Positions 16,808 to 25,846 of a stretch of 40,253 bases of DNA are shown here, in pieces (the stretch's first letter is position 1; each line of letters begins with the position of its first letter). The notes beneath the pieces are model-generated. The model was not told where the DNA came from. It saw nothing but the letters and a program-made list of their open reading frames with translations, and did not search any database. The DNA lies in NCBI GenBank assembly GCA_012719535.1, contig JAAYAC010000057.1, positions 1 through 40,253 on the forward strand. The letters are read 5' to 3'. The position numbers and the translations under genes are program-made. This DNA comes from Syntrophomonadaceae bacterium. Its GTDB lineage: Bacteria; Bacillota; Syntrophomonadia; Syntrophomonadales; Syntrophothermaceae.

Positions 16808-17299
16808 TTAATCTTGTCCACACTCAACTGCCTGTCCTTTCAGGGTTCCCAAGGCATGTTCGAGGGCCGGCAAAATGGCCTCCAGCGATTCCCGGCTGCC
16901 CTTGACACTACCGGGTAAATTGATGATAAGCGTCTTGCGGCGGATACCGGCTATGCCTCTGGAGAGCATAGCCCGCGGCGTGTTACGCAAGCCATAAGCC
17001 CGCATCGCCTCACCAATGCCCGGGACAGGCCTGTCAATAACCTGAGCAGTAGCCTCAGGCGTAACATCGCGCGGGGCAAGGCCGGTACCTCCTGAGGTCA
17101 ACACCAGGTCAACCTCCACCTCATCGCACAAAGCCACGAGTTTTTTTACAATAGTCTCTTTATCATCCGGCAGGATTTCATAGTGGACGACCCTGCCGCC
17201 GATAGACCCGATGATTTCCTTTACAACCTCCCCGCTTTTATCCTCCCTTTCCCCCCGTGACCCCTTGTCACTCAATACCAGGATTCCAACCTTAAACAT
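16808..17299 (-). CDS. mogA: molybdopterin adenylyltransferase-type protein (MogA/MoaB family)
   Basis: 163 residues from the ATG at 17297-17299, which overlaps the end of the preceding MOSC gene by 8 bases. The family motifs VGILVLSDKGSRGEREDKSG, LTSGGTGLAPRDVTPEA and INLPGSVKGSRESL are present. It adenylylates molybdopterin before metal insertion. It is the last gene of the molybdopterin operon. Confidence 0.9.
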   Translation of the reverse strand: MFKVGILVLSDKGSRGEREDKSGEVVKEIIGSIGGRVVHYEILPDDKETIVKKLVALCDEVEVDLVLTSGGTGLAPRDVTPEATAQVIDRPVPGIGEAMRAYGLRNTPRAMLSRGIAGIRRKTLIINLPGSVKGSRESLEAILPALEHALGTLKGQAVECGQD

Positions 17300-17735
17300 C
17301 CCGCAACACCTCAATCTTGTCCCCGGCTCTTATCCAACCTTCCTCCAATACCCGGGCAAAGATTCCTTCCCGGGGCATAACGCAATCGCCTACCTGGGTG
17401 CGGATAGCACATCCCTTGTGGCACTCCTTACCGATCTGCGTAACTTCCAACAGTACATTCTCGCCCGCCTTCAGCCGGGTGCCTACCGGTAGGCTGTAAA
17501 GTTCGATACCTTCCACGGTAAGATTTTCCGCCAAGTCTCCCGGGTTTACGTCCACCCCCCGGGCTCTCATCTTATTGATGCTGTCAATCCCAAGCAGGCT
17601 CACCTGGCGGTGCCAGGGACCACTGTGGGCATCATCGACCAGCCCATGCTCCTTTTTAAAATAGCCTTCCCGTATGTCTGTCTTTCTTTCGCCCTTGTCC
17701 TGGCTGTAACATACTGCCAGCACCTTGCCCTCCAT
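17292..17735 (-). CDS. MOSC-domain protein, cysteine-containing copy
   Basis: 147 residues, a stand-alone MOSC domain related to the C-terminus of molybdenum cofactor sulfurases. The block IGKECHKGCAIRTQVGDC followed by VMPREGIFARV carries the conserved cysteines that bind sulfur or cofactor. It sits between a second MOSC gene and mogA, separated from the former by 12 bases. A role in Moco sulfuration or carrier function is the usual inference. Confidence 0.88.
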   Translation of the reverse strand: MEGKVLAVCYSQDKGERKTDIREGYFKKEHGLVDDAHSGPWHRQVSLLGIDSINKMRARGVDVNPGDLAENLTVEGIELYSLPVGTRLKAGENVLLEVTQIGKECHKGCAIRTQVGDCVMPREGIFARVLEEGWIRAGDKIEVLRDV

Positions 17736-17747
17736 CTACTCAGCCCC

Positions 17748-18185
17748 CTAATCAAGCACCTCGATGGCATCGCCAGCCCGCACCGTTCCGCCCCGAATTA
17801 CCCGCGCAAAAAGGCCCGCATCCGGTATCAGGCTAACACCCAGGGTCCGGGTCACCACACTCTCGTGCTTTTCTTTGCCGAATTGCGTTACTTCCAGAAT
17901 GGCCTCTTTACCTATTTTTAATCTGGTGCCTACCGGTAAGGACCACAGCTCCAGCCCCCGGGTGGTGATGTTTTCGGCAAAATCACCGGGTTTGACCTGC
18001 AGGTTGTGTTGCCGTGCCGCTTCTTCAATATCCTCAAGGGCCAGCAGGCTAACCTGCCGCTCCCAGTCACCACCATGGCCATCGTTTTCCAGGCCGAAGT
18101 TCTCGATAAACCGACCTTCCTCAACCGGTCTCTTGAGCTGACCCCTTTCCGGACTTGTATTTACCGCCACCACCTCGCCTCTCAT
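17748..18185 (-). CDS. MOSC-domain protein, copy without the conserved cysteines
   Basis: 145 residues from the ATG at 18183-18185, which overlaps the moaC stop as TGATG. It is a clear paralogue of the next gene (VKPGDFAENITTRGLELWSL against VNPGDLAENLTVEGIELYSL). The equivalent of its cysteine block reads FGKEKHESVVTRTLGVSL, so all three cysteines are gone, and MPREG is IPDAG. The fold is kept. The pair may act as a heterodimer, or this copy may bind cofactor without sulfur chemistry. Confidence 0.85.
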   Translation of the reverse strand: MRGEVVAVNTSPERGQLKRPVEEGRFIENFGLENDGHGGDWERQVSLLALEDIEEAARQHNLQVKPGDFAENITTRGLELWSLPVGTRLKIGKEAILEVTQFGKEKHESVVTRTLGVSLIPDAGLFARVIRGGTVRAGDAIEVLD

Positions 18186-18676
18186 CACTGACCTGCACCT
18201 CCCTGTTCTCTTATAAGGTGACCACTTTTCCCCCCCGACTTTTCCAGTAGCCGGACGCCATCTATGGTCATCCAGCGGTCCACCGCCTTGCACATATCAT
18301 AGACGGTTAAGGCCGCCACCGAAGCTGCGGTCATTGCCTCCATCTCCACACCCGTCTTTCCGGTGGTCACCACTTCAGCGGTAATCACCAGCCTGGCCTT
18401 CTCTTCCTCAAAGTGAAAAGATATATCGACCGCGGTCAACAGCAACGGGTGACACATGGGAATGAGGTCCGGAGTTCGCTTGGCGGCCATAATTCCGGCC
18501 CCCTGGGCAACGGCCAGTACATCCCCGTTCATCACCCCCCCCGTTTGGATAAGCTTCAAGGTTTCAGATTGCATGGAGACTGACGCCTCGGCCCGGGCTA
18601 CCCGTCTGGTTTCGCTCTTTTCGGTAACATCCACCATGCGGGCGCGGCCTTCCGGGTTGATGTGGGTCAACTGCAA
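18185..18676 (-). CDS. moaC: cyclic pyranopterin monophosphate synthase
   Basis: 163 residues with [13 protein letters not shown] and [20 protein letters not shown], the MoaC active-site blocks, and [14 protein letters not shown] at the end. It converts the MoaA product to cyclic pyranopterin. It begins at a TTG (18674-18676) after GGGGGTAG, 5 bases after moaA. Confidence 0.95.
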   Translation of the reverse strand: MQLTHINPEGRARMVDVTEKSETRRVARAEASVSMQSETLKLIQTGGVMNGDVLAVAQGAGIMAAKRTPDLIPMCHPLLLTAVDISFHFEEEKARLVITAEVVTTGKTGVEMEAMTAASVAALTVYDMCKAVDRWMTIDGVRLLEKSGGKSGHLIREQGGAGQ

Positions 18677-18680
18677 GAGA

Positions 18681-19661
18681 CTACCCCCCTATTTGATACA
18701 TCTTGCGGTTTTCTCTTCCCCAGTTATTTTTGTTCATCTGGTGACGATCCGGTTTCATGTTGATAGCCCTAATGAACAACTTGCGGATTTCTTCATCACT
18801 GCCGCCTTCCCGGAGCACCTTTTTCACATCGATTTCCCTCTCATCGTATAAGCAACCCCGTATCTTGCCGTCCGCAGTCAGGCGGAGCCGGTTGCATTCG
18901 TTGCAGAAGTGATTGCTCATCGGGCTGATAAAACCGATGGAGCCTTGTCCACCTTCCATGTGGTAGTACTTGGCGGGACCGTTTCCCCGGCTAACCCGCC
19001 CGGGGGTCAACCGGTAGTGTTTTTCAATGTTTTGCCGAATCTCTTCGCAACTGATGATCTTGTCGCTACTCCAGTACTGCAACTCTCCCACCGGCATGAA
19101 TTCGATAAAGCGGATATGCACCGGCCGGGTGTAAGCCAGCCGACAAAGCTCCATTATCTCATCATCGTTAAAACCCCTTATAATTACAGTATTCAGCTTT
19201 ACCGGGTGAAAGCCAAGTTCCAGGGCCTGCTCCAGCGCTTGCAACACCTGATTCAATTCGCCGTTGCGGGTAATGTAGCGGTACTTGTTGGCATCCAGGG
19301 TGTCAAGACTCACGTTGACGCGGTGCAACCCGGCAGCCTTCAGCTCGGCTGCCATCCCGGCAAACAAAACACCGTTGGTAGTGAGGGCAACATCGTCCAC
19401 CTGCGGTATGGAAGATATCCACCCGACCAGGCGGGCAAGATCGCGCCGGATAAGCGGTTCGCCTCCAGTCAGCCGTACCTTGCGTATACCCACCTGGGCG
19501 CCGATCTCCACCACGCGACGGATTTCCTCCAGGCGCAGGATTTCACCGTGTTCTTTCAGTTCTACCCCCTCTTCGGGCATGCAGTACCGGCAGCGCAGGT
19601 TACACCGGTCAGTCACCGAAATGCGCAAATAGTTTATCTCTCTCCCCAGACCATCCAACAA
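18681..19661 (-). CDS. moaA: GTP 3',8-cyclase
   Basis: 326 residues. Radical SAM cluster CNLRCRYC at the N-terminus, [11 protein letters not shown] for SAM, the second cluster [18 protein letters not shown], and the C-terminal GG that is needed for activity. It makes the first intermediate of molybdopterin from GTP with MoaC. A TTG start follows the preceding stop by 2 bases, so translation is coupled. Confidence 0.95.
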   Translation of the reverse strand: MLDGLGREINYLRISVTDRCNLRCRYCMPEEGVELKEHGEILRLEEIRRVVEIGAQVGIRKVRLTGGEPLIRRDLARLVGWISSIPQVDDVALTTNGVLFAGMAAELKAAGLHRVNVSLDTLDANKYRYITRNGELNQVLQALEQALELGFHPVKLNTVIIRGFNDDEIMELCRLAYTRPVHIRFIEFMPVGELQYWSSDKIISCEEIRQNIEKHYRLTPGRVSRGNGPAKYYHMEGGQGSIGFISPMSNHFCNECNRLRLTADGKIRGCLYDEREIDVKKVLREGGSDEEIRKLFIRAINMKPDRHQMNKNNWGRENRKMYQIGG

Positions 19662-19663
19662 CG

Positions 19664-21586
19664 CTAATCACTCTCCCAGATTACCTGACCGGACAGACTC
19701 AGGTCATATCCCCCGAATTGCTCAACCTCACAACGGAACTCTTCACTGGCAATAACCTCGAGAATCTTATCGTACACCGGGCCATCCAGTAAACCCGGCA
19801 GGAAACAGAGGTCGTATCTTTCCTCGGCCACCGGAATGAAGTCCAGATCCAGGGCCCGGGCACTGGCATAGATACCCATACCGGCGTCGGCCGTATCACT
19901 CTGCACGGCAGCCGCTACGGCCAGGTGAGTAAACTCTTCTCTGCCGTACCCGTTAATAAGTTCAGGGTCAATCCCCTTTTCCCCCAGGAGATAGTCCAGG
20001 AGGATGCGGGTACCGGCCCCCTTCTGACGGTTGACAAATCTTACCCCTTTACGAACCAGGTCCTGCAACCCCCTGATACCCAGCGGGTTGCCCTTTTGGA
20101 CCAGCAATCCCTGCTGGCGCTTGACCAGGTTTACCAGCTTGACCTTTTCCCCTGCCAGGTATCTCCGAATATAGCTCACATTATACTCGCCACTGGCCGG
20201 ATCCAGGAGATGGATGCCCGCGAAGTGGGTCTCCCGGCGCCTGAGGGCCACCAATCCTCCCATGCTCCCTACATTGGTAGAGGTCAACCTTATACCATGC
20301 TTGAGATTGAGGATATTGCCCAGCCAGTCAAGGGCCAGGTCGTGGCTACCGATAGTCACCACGGTCTTCTGGATGGTTTCGGAAGGCCGCCGTAATTCAA
20401 CCTCTACCGTCTGCCCCGCTTCGAATCCTTCGGTACCCCGGTGAACCCGGATGACCCCGTCCGACCTCACCAGGCTGGTGGTTATACCCGCCCCTCGGCT
20501 GAGGGGATACGCGAGCAGTTGTCCTCCGACCATTCCCAGGTTAACCAGCACGAACTCGTCCACCCCCATGGCGGAAGCCAGCTTACGGGAAAGCCGGGCC
20601 TCCATCCGGGGTTGGGATGGGACTTCCCGCCCTTGCTTGCGGTAAATAATGGGCCGGGCCAGTAGTTCGAAGACCAGGGCCGCGGAGACAGGATACCCCG
20701 GAACACCAATAACCGGTTTATTACCAACCAGACCCAGTATGGCAGGTTTCCCCGGCCTGGTAGCCAGCCCGTGCACGAGTAATTCCCCAACCTCACTTAC
20801 GATGGAAGCGGTAAAATCTTCCCGCCCGGCTGACGAGCCGGAACATACAACTATAATGTCCGAACTGTCGGCACATTTGAGTACAGCCTCTTTGATAAGT
20901 TTCCTGTCATCAACAACTATTGGATAACGATAAGGAATTGCCCCCCATTCCCGGCAAAGGCCGGCCAACATTTGACTGTTCGATTCCATTATCTGCCCGG
21001 GAGCCAGTTCCCGCCCTCCCGGCTCCACCAGTTCAGTTCCGGTGGGGATGATTCCCACCCTGGGTTGCTTGACAACCCTGACCTTGCGCACCCCCGAGGT
21101 AAGAAGTGCTCCTATTTCGTAAGGTCTGAGACAGTAAAGCGCGGGCACGATCATCTGCGAGGCAATGACATCTTCCCCCACCGAGCGAATATGCTGCCAG
21201 GGAATAGCCGGGGCAATTATTTCGGCGGTGTCCTCATCCGGAAAGTTAACCTCTTCAATCATTATTACTGCGTCAAATTCCCTGGGAACGCAATCCCCGG
21301 TATCAACTTCGATAAACTGCTTCCCCCTTTGCAGGCGCACCGGGCTCGTTTCCGAGGCCGCGTAAGTTTCCTCCGCCCGCACTGCAATCCCGTCCATAGC
21401 CGAGGCGCTATAATGGGGGGAGGACCTGCGGGCACTGACCGGTGCCGCAGTGATGCGCCCGAGGGCATCCACCACGTCGATTTCTTCCGTCTCCCACGCA
21501 AAAAAGCCCGCCTCCTCCAGACGTCTGAACAACAGACCCAGGGCATCCTCCAGGGGCTTGTTATCGATATATACCTTCCTCGCCAT
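19664..21586 (-). CDS. moeA: MoeA fused to a periplasmic-binding-protein-like domain
   Basis: 640 residues. Residues 1 to about 405 are MoeA (SASAMDGIAVRAEE, VEPGGRELAPGQIMESNS, VCSGSSAGREDF, VIGVPGYPVSA). Residues about 415-640 are a solute-binding-like domain (GSHDLALDWLGNILN, STNVGSMGGLVALRRRE, NRQKGAGTRILLDYLL, ADAGMGIYASARALDLDF), as in the MoeA-LysR-type fusions of archaea and Clostridia. MoeA inserts molybdate or tungstate into adenylylated molybdopterin; the extra domain probably binds the oxyanion. It is a second MoeA beside the plain one upstream, which suggests separate metal use. Confidence 0.92.
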   Translation of the reverse strand: MARKVYIDNKPLEDALGLLFRRLEEAGFFAWETEEIDVVDALGRITAAPVSARRSSPHYSASAMDGIAVRAEETYAASETSPVRLQRGKQFIEVDTGDCVPREFDAVIMIEEVNFPDEDTAEIIAPAIPWQHIRSVGEDVIASQMIVPALYCLRPYEIGALLTSGVRKVRVVKQPRVGIIPTGTELVEPGGRELAPGQIMESNSQMLAGLCREWGAIPYRYPIVVDDRKLIKEAVLKCADSSDIIVVCSGSSAGREDFTASIVSEVGELLVHGLATRPGKPAILGLVGNKPVIGVPGYPVSAALVFELLARPIIYRKQGREVPSQPRMEARLSRKLASAMGVDEFVLVNLGMVGGQLLAYPLSRGAGITTSLVRSDGVIRVHRGTEGFEAGQTVEVELRRPSETIQKTVVTIGSHDLALDWLGNILNLKHGIRLTSTNVGSMGGLVALRRRETHFAGIHLLDPASGEYNVSYIRRYLAGEKVKLVNLVKRQQGLLVQKGNPLGIRGLQDLVRKGVRFVNRQKGAGTRILLDYLLGEKGIDPELINGYGREEFTHLAVAAAVQSDTADAGMGIYASARALDLDFIPVAEERYDLCFLPGLLDGPVYDKILEVIASEEFRCEVEQFGGYDLSLSGQVIWESD

Positions 21587-21719
21587 ACACTCTCTCCTCG
21601 CGCGTGACTGGTGGAACCGCAGCAGACCCTAACACCCGGGTTACCCAGTACCTCCTTGAGCCGGTGCAGACTTCCAGACCGGCCCGCCGGCACCAGCAAA
21701 GGTATGAAAATGTTTCATG

Positions 21720-22928
21720 CTAAAATAGCGTCACCAGAACCGGTTCACCGGCCTTGATTCCCTGCTTTTCGTATGGTATATGCACATATCCCTGGGCCGA
21801 GGACATAACCCTTACCAGGCCCGACTTGCCGTGCACCGGGTTCGCCAGCATGCGTTCCCCATCATCAATCAGTTCTACCCGGACAAAATCGTCCCTGCCG
21901 GCCTGCGAAGCCACGTTGGCCGTTAGAGTCGCTCTCACCCGCCGCATCGCCGCCGTGCCCAGCAAAGGGGCGCAGAAGATCTCGAACATCATCAACGCAG
22001 CCACCGGGTGCCCGGGTAAGCCGACGATCAACCCGCCATCAACTCTCACCGCCAGGGTAGGCTTGCCGGGACGGGCTGCAACCCCGTGGAAAAGCATGCT
22101 GGCTTCAGGTAAAGATAACATGGCTTTCAGGCTGAAATCTCGCTGCCCGATCGAACTTCCCCCGGACAGTATAACCAGGTGATTTTCCCGAACAGCCTTC
22201 GCCAGTGTCGCCGTAAGCAGTTCCATGTTATCGGGAATAACCCCGTAAACGCGGGGCGTGCCCCCGGCCTTTTCCACTGCCGCCGCCAGGCTATACGAGT
22301 TGACATCCCGCACCTGCCCAATATTCGGAGTACAAGTAATGGGAACAATTTCATCCCCGCTGGAGATTATCCCTACCCGGTGGGAAGCTACCACCTCAAC
22401 CCGGTTCAGCCCCAGCGCGGCCAACACCCCTATGTCTTGCGGCCGCAGCCGGTGGCCCTGCGTAAAGATAGTCTCTCCCTTCCGAGCATCCTCGCCAACA
22501 CGAATAACATTATCATACGGCCCCACCGGGCGGTTAACCAGGACAGTGTCCTCCCCTAACCGCTCCGTATGCTCCACCATCACTACCGCATCCGCACCCG
22601 GTGGCAACATTCCCCCGGTGGGTATCCACGCACACCAGCCCTCCCGGATGCTAAACTCCGGCTGCTCACCCATGACCACCTCACCCTTCATAGTCAGGAA
22701 ACCAGGCATGGATTCGCTGCTGCCGAAAGTATCCCGCGCCCTGACCGCGTAACCGTCGACCGTGGAACGTTCAAAGCCTGGAATATCCTCTTGACCTACA
22801 ATATCTCGTGCCAGCACCCGGTTTAGGGCCGCAGAAAGATCAATCTCCTCCGCCCGCTGGTGGGGGAAGTTGTCCCTCAGCATCGCCAGCGCATCCTCGC
22901 ACCGCACTACTTTAAAAAACTCAGGCAA
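21720..22928 (-). CDS. moeA: molybdopterin molybdenumtransferase MoeA
   Basis: 402 residues from the TTG at 22926-22928, preceded by AAGGAGCGGTGAAG; a TTG nine codons earlier is also possible. Family blocks: FERSTVDGYAVRARDT, PTGGMLPPGADAVVMVEHTE, GIISSGDEIV, VILSGGSSIGQRDFS, GLPGHPVAALMMFEIF, and the C-terminal domain with HGKSGLVRVMSSAQGYV. It inserts molybdate into MPT-AMP. A gap of 133 bases before the fused moeA holds no recognised gene. Confidence 0.93.
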   Translation of the reverse strand: MPEFFKVVRCEDALAMLRDNFPHQRAEEIDLSAALNRVLARDIVGQEDIPGFERSTVDGYAVRARDTFGSSESMPGFLTMKGEVVMGEQPEFSIREGWCAWIPTGGMLPPGADAVVMVEHTERLGEDTVLVNRPVGPYDNVIRVGEDARKGETIFTQGHRLRPQDIGVLAALGLNRVEVVASHRVGIISSGDEIVPITCTPNIGQVRDVNSYSLAAAVEKAGGTPRVYGVIPDNMELLTATLAKAVRENHLVILSGGSSIGQRDFSLKAMLSLPEASMLFHGVAARPGKPTLAVRVDGGLIVGLPGHPVAALMMFEIFCAPLLGTAAMRRVRATLTANVASQAGRDDFVRVELIDDGERMLANPVHGKSGLVRVMSSAQGYVHIPYEKQGIKAGEPVLVTLF

Positions 22929-22945
22929 CTTTGCTTCACCGCTCC

Positions 22946-23122
22946 TTAGAAACAACCCAGTTCACAGGCAAATATTTTGATTCCCATTTCGTCACACAGC
23001 GCTCCGACCTCCCGGGGCGGTACCTGTAGTTCCTCCGCTAGCTTGCGGGCCTCGATGCAGCTGATACGCCCGTCACCGGCTATTTGTTTCAGTCTTTCCA
23101 TTATCTCCGCTTTTCTATCCAT
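22946..23122 (-). CDS. small conserved-looking protein ending CELGCF, first gene of the Mo operon
   Basis: 58 residues from the ATG at 23120-23122, with GGGGGAAGAG upstream. The sequence is a short helix-turn-helix-like unit (ARKLAEELQVPPREVGALCDEM) ending GIKIFACELGCF. The CxxxC at the tail suggests metal or thiol chemistry. It is the first gene behind the operon promoter and overlaps nothing. No named family is recognised; a link to Mo/W enzymes is inferred from place. Confidence 0.6.
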   Translation of the reverse strand: MDRKAEIMERLKQIAGDGRISCIEARKLAEELQVPPREVGALCDEMGIKIFACELGCF

Positions 23123-23298
23123 GCTCTTCCCCCACTTCATAAAAACAGGCACCCGGAAAGAGTGCCCTTTTATTACGTTAAAGCTCCTTTCCACACGGGA
23201 GGCATACCAGTTTCCCAGCAAACCCTTTCGCCCGGCGGGCCATAGCGCCTTGAGGCATCCCGCCTTAGGCCCGCCGAATCGGAGTCTCTGTCTTCATT
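23123..23298 (-). promoter_or_regulatory. structured leader of the molybdopterin operon, candidate Moco-type riboswitch
   Basis: About 175 bases between the predicted start and the first gene. On the minus strand GGCGGGCC and GGCCCGCC pair across about 25 bases that include a smaller stem. They are followed by GGGCGAAAGGG, then GCCTCCCG near the 3' side, a short motif I associate with Moco leader RNAs. Position before a Moco operon supports a Moco/Tuco RNA. I cannot confirm the fold without a covariance search. Confidence 0.4.
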
Positions 23299-23305
23299 TT
23301 TCTGC

Positions 23306-23335
23306 ATTATACTACATTTGCTCACCAGCTAGCAA
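23306..23335 (-). promoter_or_regulatory. promoter of the molybdopterin operon
   Basis: TTGCTA (23335-23330), 18 bases and a perfect TATAAT (23311-23306) on the minus strand, about 185 bases before the first gene of the operon. Confidence 0.6.
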
Positions 23336-23508
23336 ACACCTCGCTTAGAGCGAAACACACTCACTGTCTCTGACACTTCTCTTAACTCCACGGCCGTCCC
23401 TCCAAGAAAGTCCACTTCCTTTGAGTTATCCTTCAACAGTATGATAGATGTGTGCATCTGCGCCCGTTCCACGCCATATTTGGCAACTCTCTTCCACGAT
23501 GGTTTTCA
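23330..23508 (-). pseudogene. unrecognised gene remnant
   Basis: A minus-strand frame reads WKRVAKYGVERAQMHTSIIL, then KEVDFLGGTAVELREVSETV and VFRSKR before a stop. The composition is protein-like, but there is no start, and the piece abuts the end of the DUF6544-like pseudogene. No family is recognised. Confidence 0.3.
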
Positions 23509-23519
23509 GAGGACGATAG

Positions 23520-24379
23520 CTAATACAATGCTTTCTGATTGAAATCGATATCTGTAACCTCAATTTGCAGCCAATTAAAGTCGCCTGTCTTATACTTCCA
23601 AATCACGTCTGACTTGTTAGAAATCCTTATTCCATTGAATTATTTATACACACGGGCAACTCCCCCCAATCGTCCAAAACAAACTCGCCATTGACTTCCC
23701 GTTACCGCCGCGCCACACTGCTGACCATATCGCCCTCGTCATTAAAGCGAAATACCATAGATGCACTTACTCCCTGCCAGGTCATGGTGGCCCGTGCGGA
23801 ATGGGCGTCGAGCTCTTCCCAGTTAATGTAGTCATTCAAAGCCGCCGTAGGATACCAGAGCATCTCCGCCAAATACCTCAGTAATGTACTCTGGTCCATC
23901 TCCTTGCCCGGTCTTGCGTCAACTATAGGCACCAGGCCCAGCAGTCTGAACTGCATACTCCCATGTCCCTGATAATACTTATCCCTGCCTACCAGGTTTA
24001 TTAGCGGAGCCGCCTTCACCTCTGCCTTCCAGACAAACCCTGGTTCATCCACGTTAATATACTGCACAGCCTCCACCGGCATCCATGGTTTTCCCTCCTC
24101 CAGACGCATGTGGCCCCTTTGTGTCAGCCTGACAGTGCGGGTTTTTTCTTTGCCTACTACACCAGAGCGCTCCATCCACTTTTGCACACAGTGCGGCAGG
24201 CCCACCAAATCCGCTTGCTCAATCATTTCCCTCGGCTCCAGCGGTACTGTGCTCAAGACCTCCAATGCCTCTTTATCTGTCCGGCGGTTAAGCAAAGCGC
24301 TGGCTGTAACTACGGCAGCAACGGTTATCAGGATGAGGGCCAAAACAGCGACCAAGCCTATTCGCCAAGCATACGACAT
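23520..24379 (-). pseudogene. DUF6544-like membrane-anchored protein, broken by a stop and a frameshift
   Basis: The open part (24379-23702, 225 codons) starts with one transmembrane helix (residues 7-30) and reads as the DUF6544-type fold (QRGHMRLEEGKPWMPVEAVQ; HGSMQFRLLGLVPIVDA). After SSVARR comes TAA where the family has tyrosine. The same frame then continues REVNGEFVLDDWGELPVCIN to a second stop. A frame change yields FNGIRISNKSDVIWKYKTGD, then FNWLQIEVTDIDFN, the expected C-terminus. So at least two lesions separate the ends. A shortened protein could still be made. Confidence 0.65.
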
Positions 24380-24700
24380 AGAACATCTCTCCTTTTCTCA
24401 GCTTTGAATCCATGCAACCTGGATACCTATACCACCCGGCAACCGACGCAGGCCCTGACAGGTCTGCGCCCCCAGCACGTTCAACCCAAGAACCAGCATT
24501 GACGATAATATCCAGGCCCATTCATAAAGCAACCCTTCACTCCACGTTTATGTTCATACGGTAAAGGTGTCGCATTTACTTAAATCGTTGGTACATATAG
24601 TACCATGTAATAATCTCAGTGGAAATGGAAGCTACATTTGCCTCAAATTATCTTGAAATGGGCAGGGTATGCTAATCGCAAAGGAAAGGAGGTGAACCAT
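24380..24700 (+). promoter_or_regulatory. intergenic region with a palindrome before the secreted-protein remnant
   Basis: No gene is seen. TGGTAC-ATATA-GTACCA (24589-24605) is a perfect 6-base dyad about 95 bases before the next start and may be an operator. No good -35/-10 pair was found. Confidence 0.35.
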
Positions 24701-24886
24701 GTGTTGAGGAAGTTTGGAGGGAAAGCGGCCCTCATAGTAACCGTGCTGGTGGGCATAGCGCTAGTAGCTGGCAGCGTACCGGCCCTCGCCAGTACTGCAG
24801 CCAGCAACCCCGCAGCTTACCCGGTTCCGGGCATATGTAGAACCGGCGGGACCCTGGCAGATATAGTTTGCTGCTTAATGCCATAA
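24701..24886 (+). pseudogene. secreted DUF2680-like protein, truncated by deletion
   Basis: A GTG at 24701 follows AAAGGAGGTGAACC. The first 30 residues are a signal peptide (KAALIVTVLVGIALVAGSV, ALA cleavage site). The start of a mature domain follows (PVPGICRTGGTLADI), as in small secreted clostridial proteins of the DUF2680 type. After about 24858 the sequence switches to a histidine kinase in another frame, so only 61 codons remain. Confidence 0.5.
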
Positions 24887-25170
24887 ACCACAGCCCGCCA
24901 GAAGGCAAGATCACCGTTCAAATCCACAGAAAGACAGGAAATATCCAGGTGGCGGTAAGCGACGAGGGCCCCGGCATTCCGGCCGAGGAACTGCCCTTCA
25001 TATTCGAGAGGTTCTACCGGGTGGACAAGGCCCGGTCCCGTAAGGAAGGCGGGATGGGATTGGGCTTGGCTATCGCCAGGAGTTACGTAGAAGCTCACGG
25101 AGGCCGTATCTGGGTCGAAAGCATCCCGCTAAGAGGTAGTACCTTTTATTTCACAATACCCGTAGTATAA
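24862..25170 (+). pseudogene. sensor histidine kinase, C-terminal ATPase fragment
   Basis: About 100 codons of HATPase_c: N-box NAINHSPPEGKITV, G1 DEGPGIP, F-box FERFYRVDKARS, G2 GGMGLGLAIA and the end HGGRIWVES. The sensor, the dimerisation helix with the phosphorylated histidine, and the start are missing. It joins the signal-peptide fragment upstream at a deletion point near 24860. Confidence 0.8.
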
Positions 25171-25181
25171 GCTGAGCGGGT

Positions 25182-25787
25182 CTACCCAGGCACCCATAAC
25201 CCCTTGCCGGGGTCGTCAACATCAAGGTTAAGAACCCCCTTTTCGGTGACCAGACAGGGGATGCGAAAGTCACCGGCGTGCGGCATGATGTCTGAAACCA
25301 CCTGGCAACTGTGGGCTACTCCACAGATGAAGGCCGAAGGTCGCAAGCAGGTAAGAAACCGGTCATAGTAGCCTTTTCCGTAGCCCAGGCGGTATCCCCG
25401 CCTGTCAAACGCTACCCCCGGCACGATAACTACCTCAATCCTGTCCGGGGGGAATACTGCTCCCAAGGGTTCACGAATGCCGAAATCACCGGTACTTATG
25501 TTATCCGGCCCGGTATAGGGTACGGCAACCATGGTTGCCCGGTCTTTCTCCACCCGTGGCAACAGAACTGTCTTCCCCTCAAGCCAGCAGGCTTCCAGGT
25601 ACGGCCACACATCCACTTCATTTTCAATAGCCATGTAGCCCATCAGTACCTGTGCCCGGCTGAGCTTCTCCAGAGTCTGTAAAAGCCTTACCACCCGCTC
25701 GCTATTGCGCCTAACCGCAGACCGGGATAAAGCGCTTCGTTGCTCCCTCGCCCGGCGCCGCAGGGCTTCCCGTTGCTCCCGGCTCAT
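25182..25787 (-). CDS. 5-formyltetrahydrofolate cyclo-ligase
   Basis: 201 residues from the ATG at 25785-25787 behind GGAGGTACAGGAA; the frame is open further upstream but only overlaps lgt. The family blocks are NEVDVWPYLEACWLEGKTVLLPRV, cut short here as EVDVWPYLEACW, then DFGIREP, VIVPGVAFDRRGYRLGYGKG and YYDRFL. It recycles 5-formyl-THF to methenyl-THF, useful in acetogenic or syntrophic C1 metabolism. Confidence 0.92.
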   Translation of the reverse strand: MSREQREALRRRAREQRSALSRSAVRRNSERVVRLLQTLEKLSRAQVLMGYMAIENEVDVWPYLEACWLEGKTVLLPRVEKDRATMVAVPYTGPDNISTGDFGIREPLGAVFPPDRIEVVIVPGVAFDRRGYRLGYGKGYYDRFLTCLRPSAFICGVAHSCQVVSDIMPHAGDFRIPCLVTEKGVLNLDVDDPGKGLWVPG

Positions 25788-25846
25788 TTCCTGTACCTCC
25801 TCGCTGCCGCTGCAACCCGCTACTTGTCCCTGATACTGGCAATACC

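Noticed and set aside
21587-21719. Possible short gene in the gap between the two moeA genes
   Set aside because: A minus-strand frame (RLKEVLGNPGVRVCCGST) is protein-like but overlaps the next gene in another frame and has no clear start. Too weak to call.
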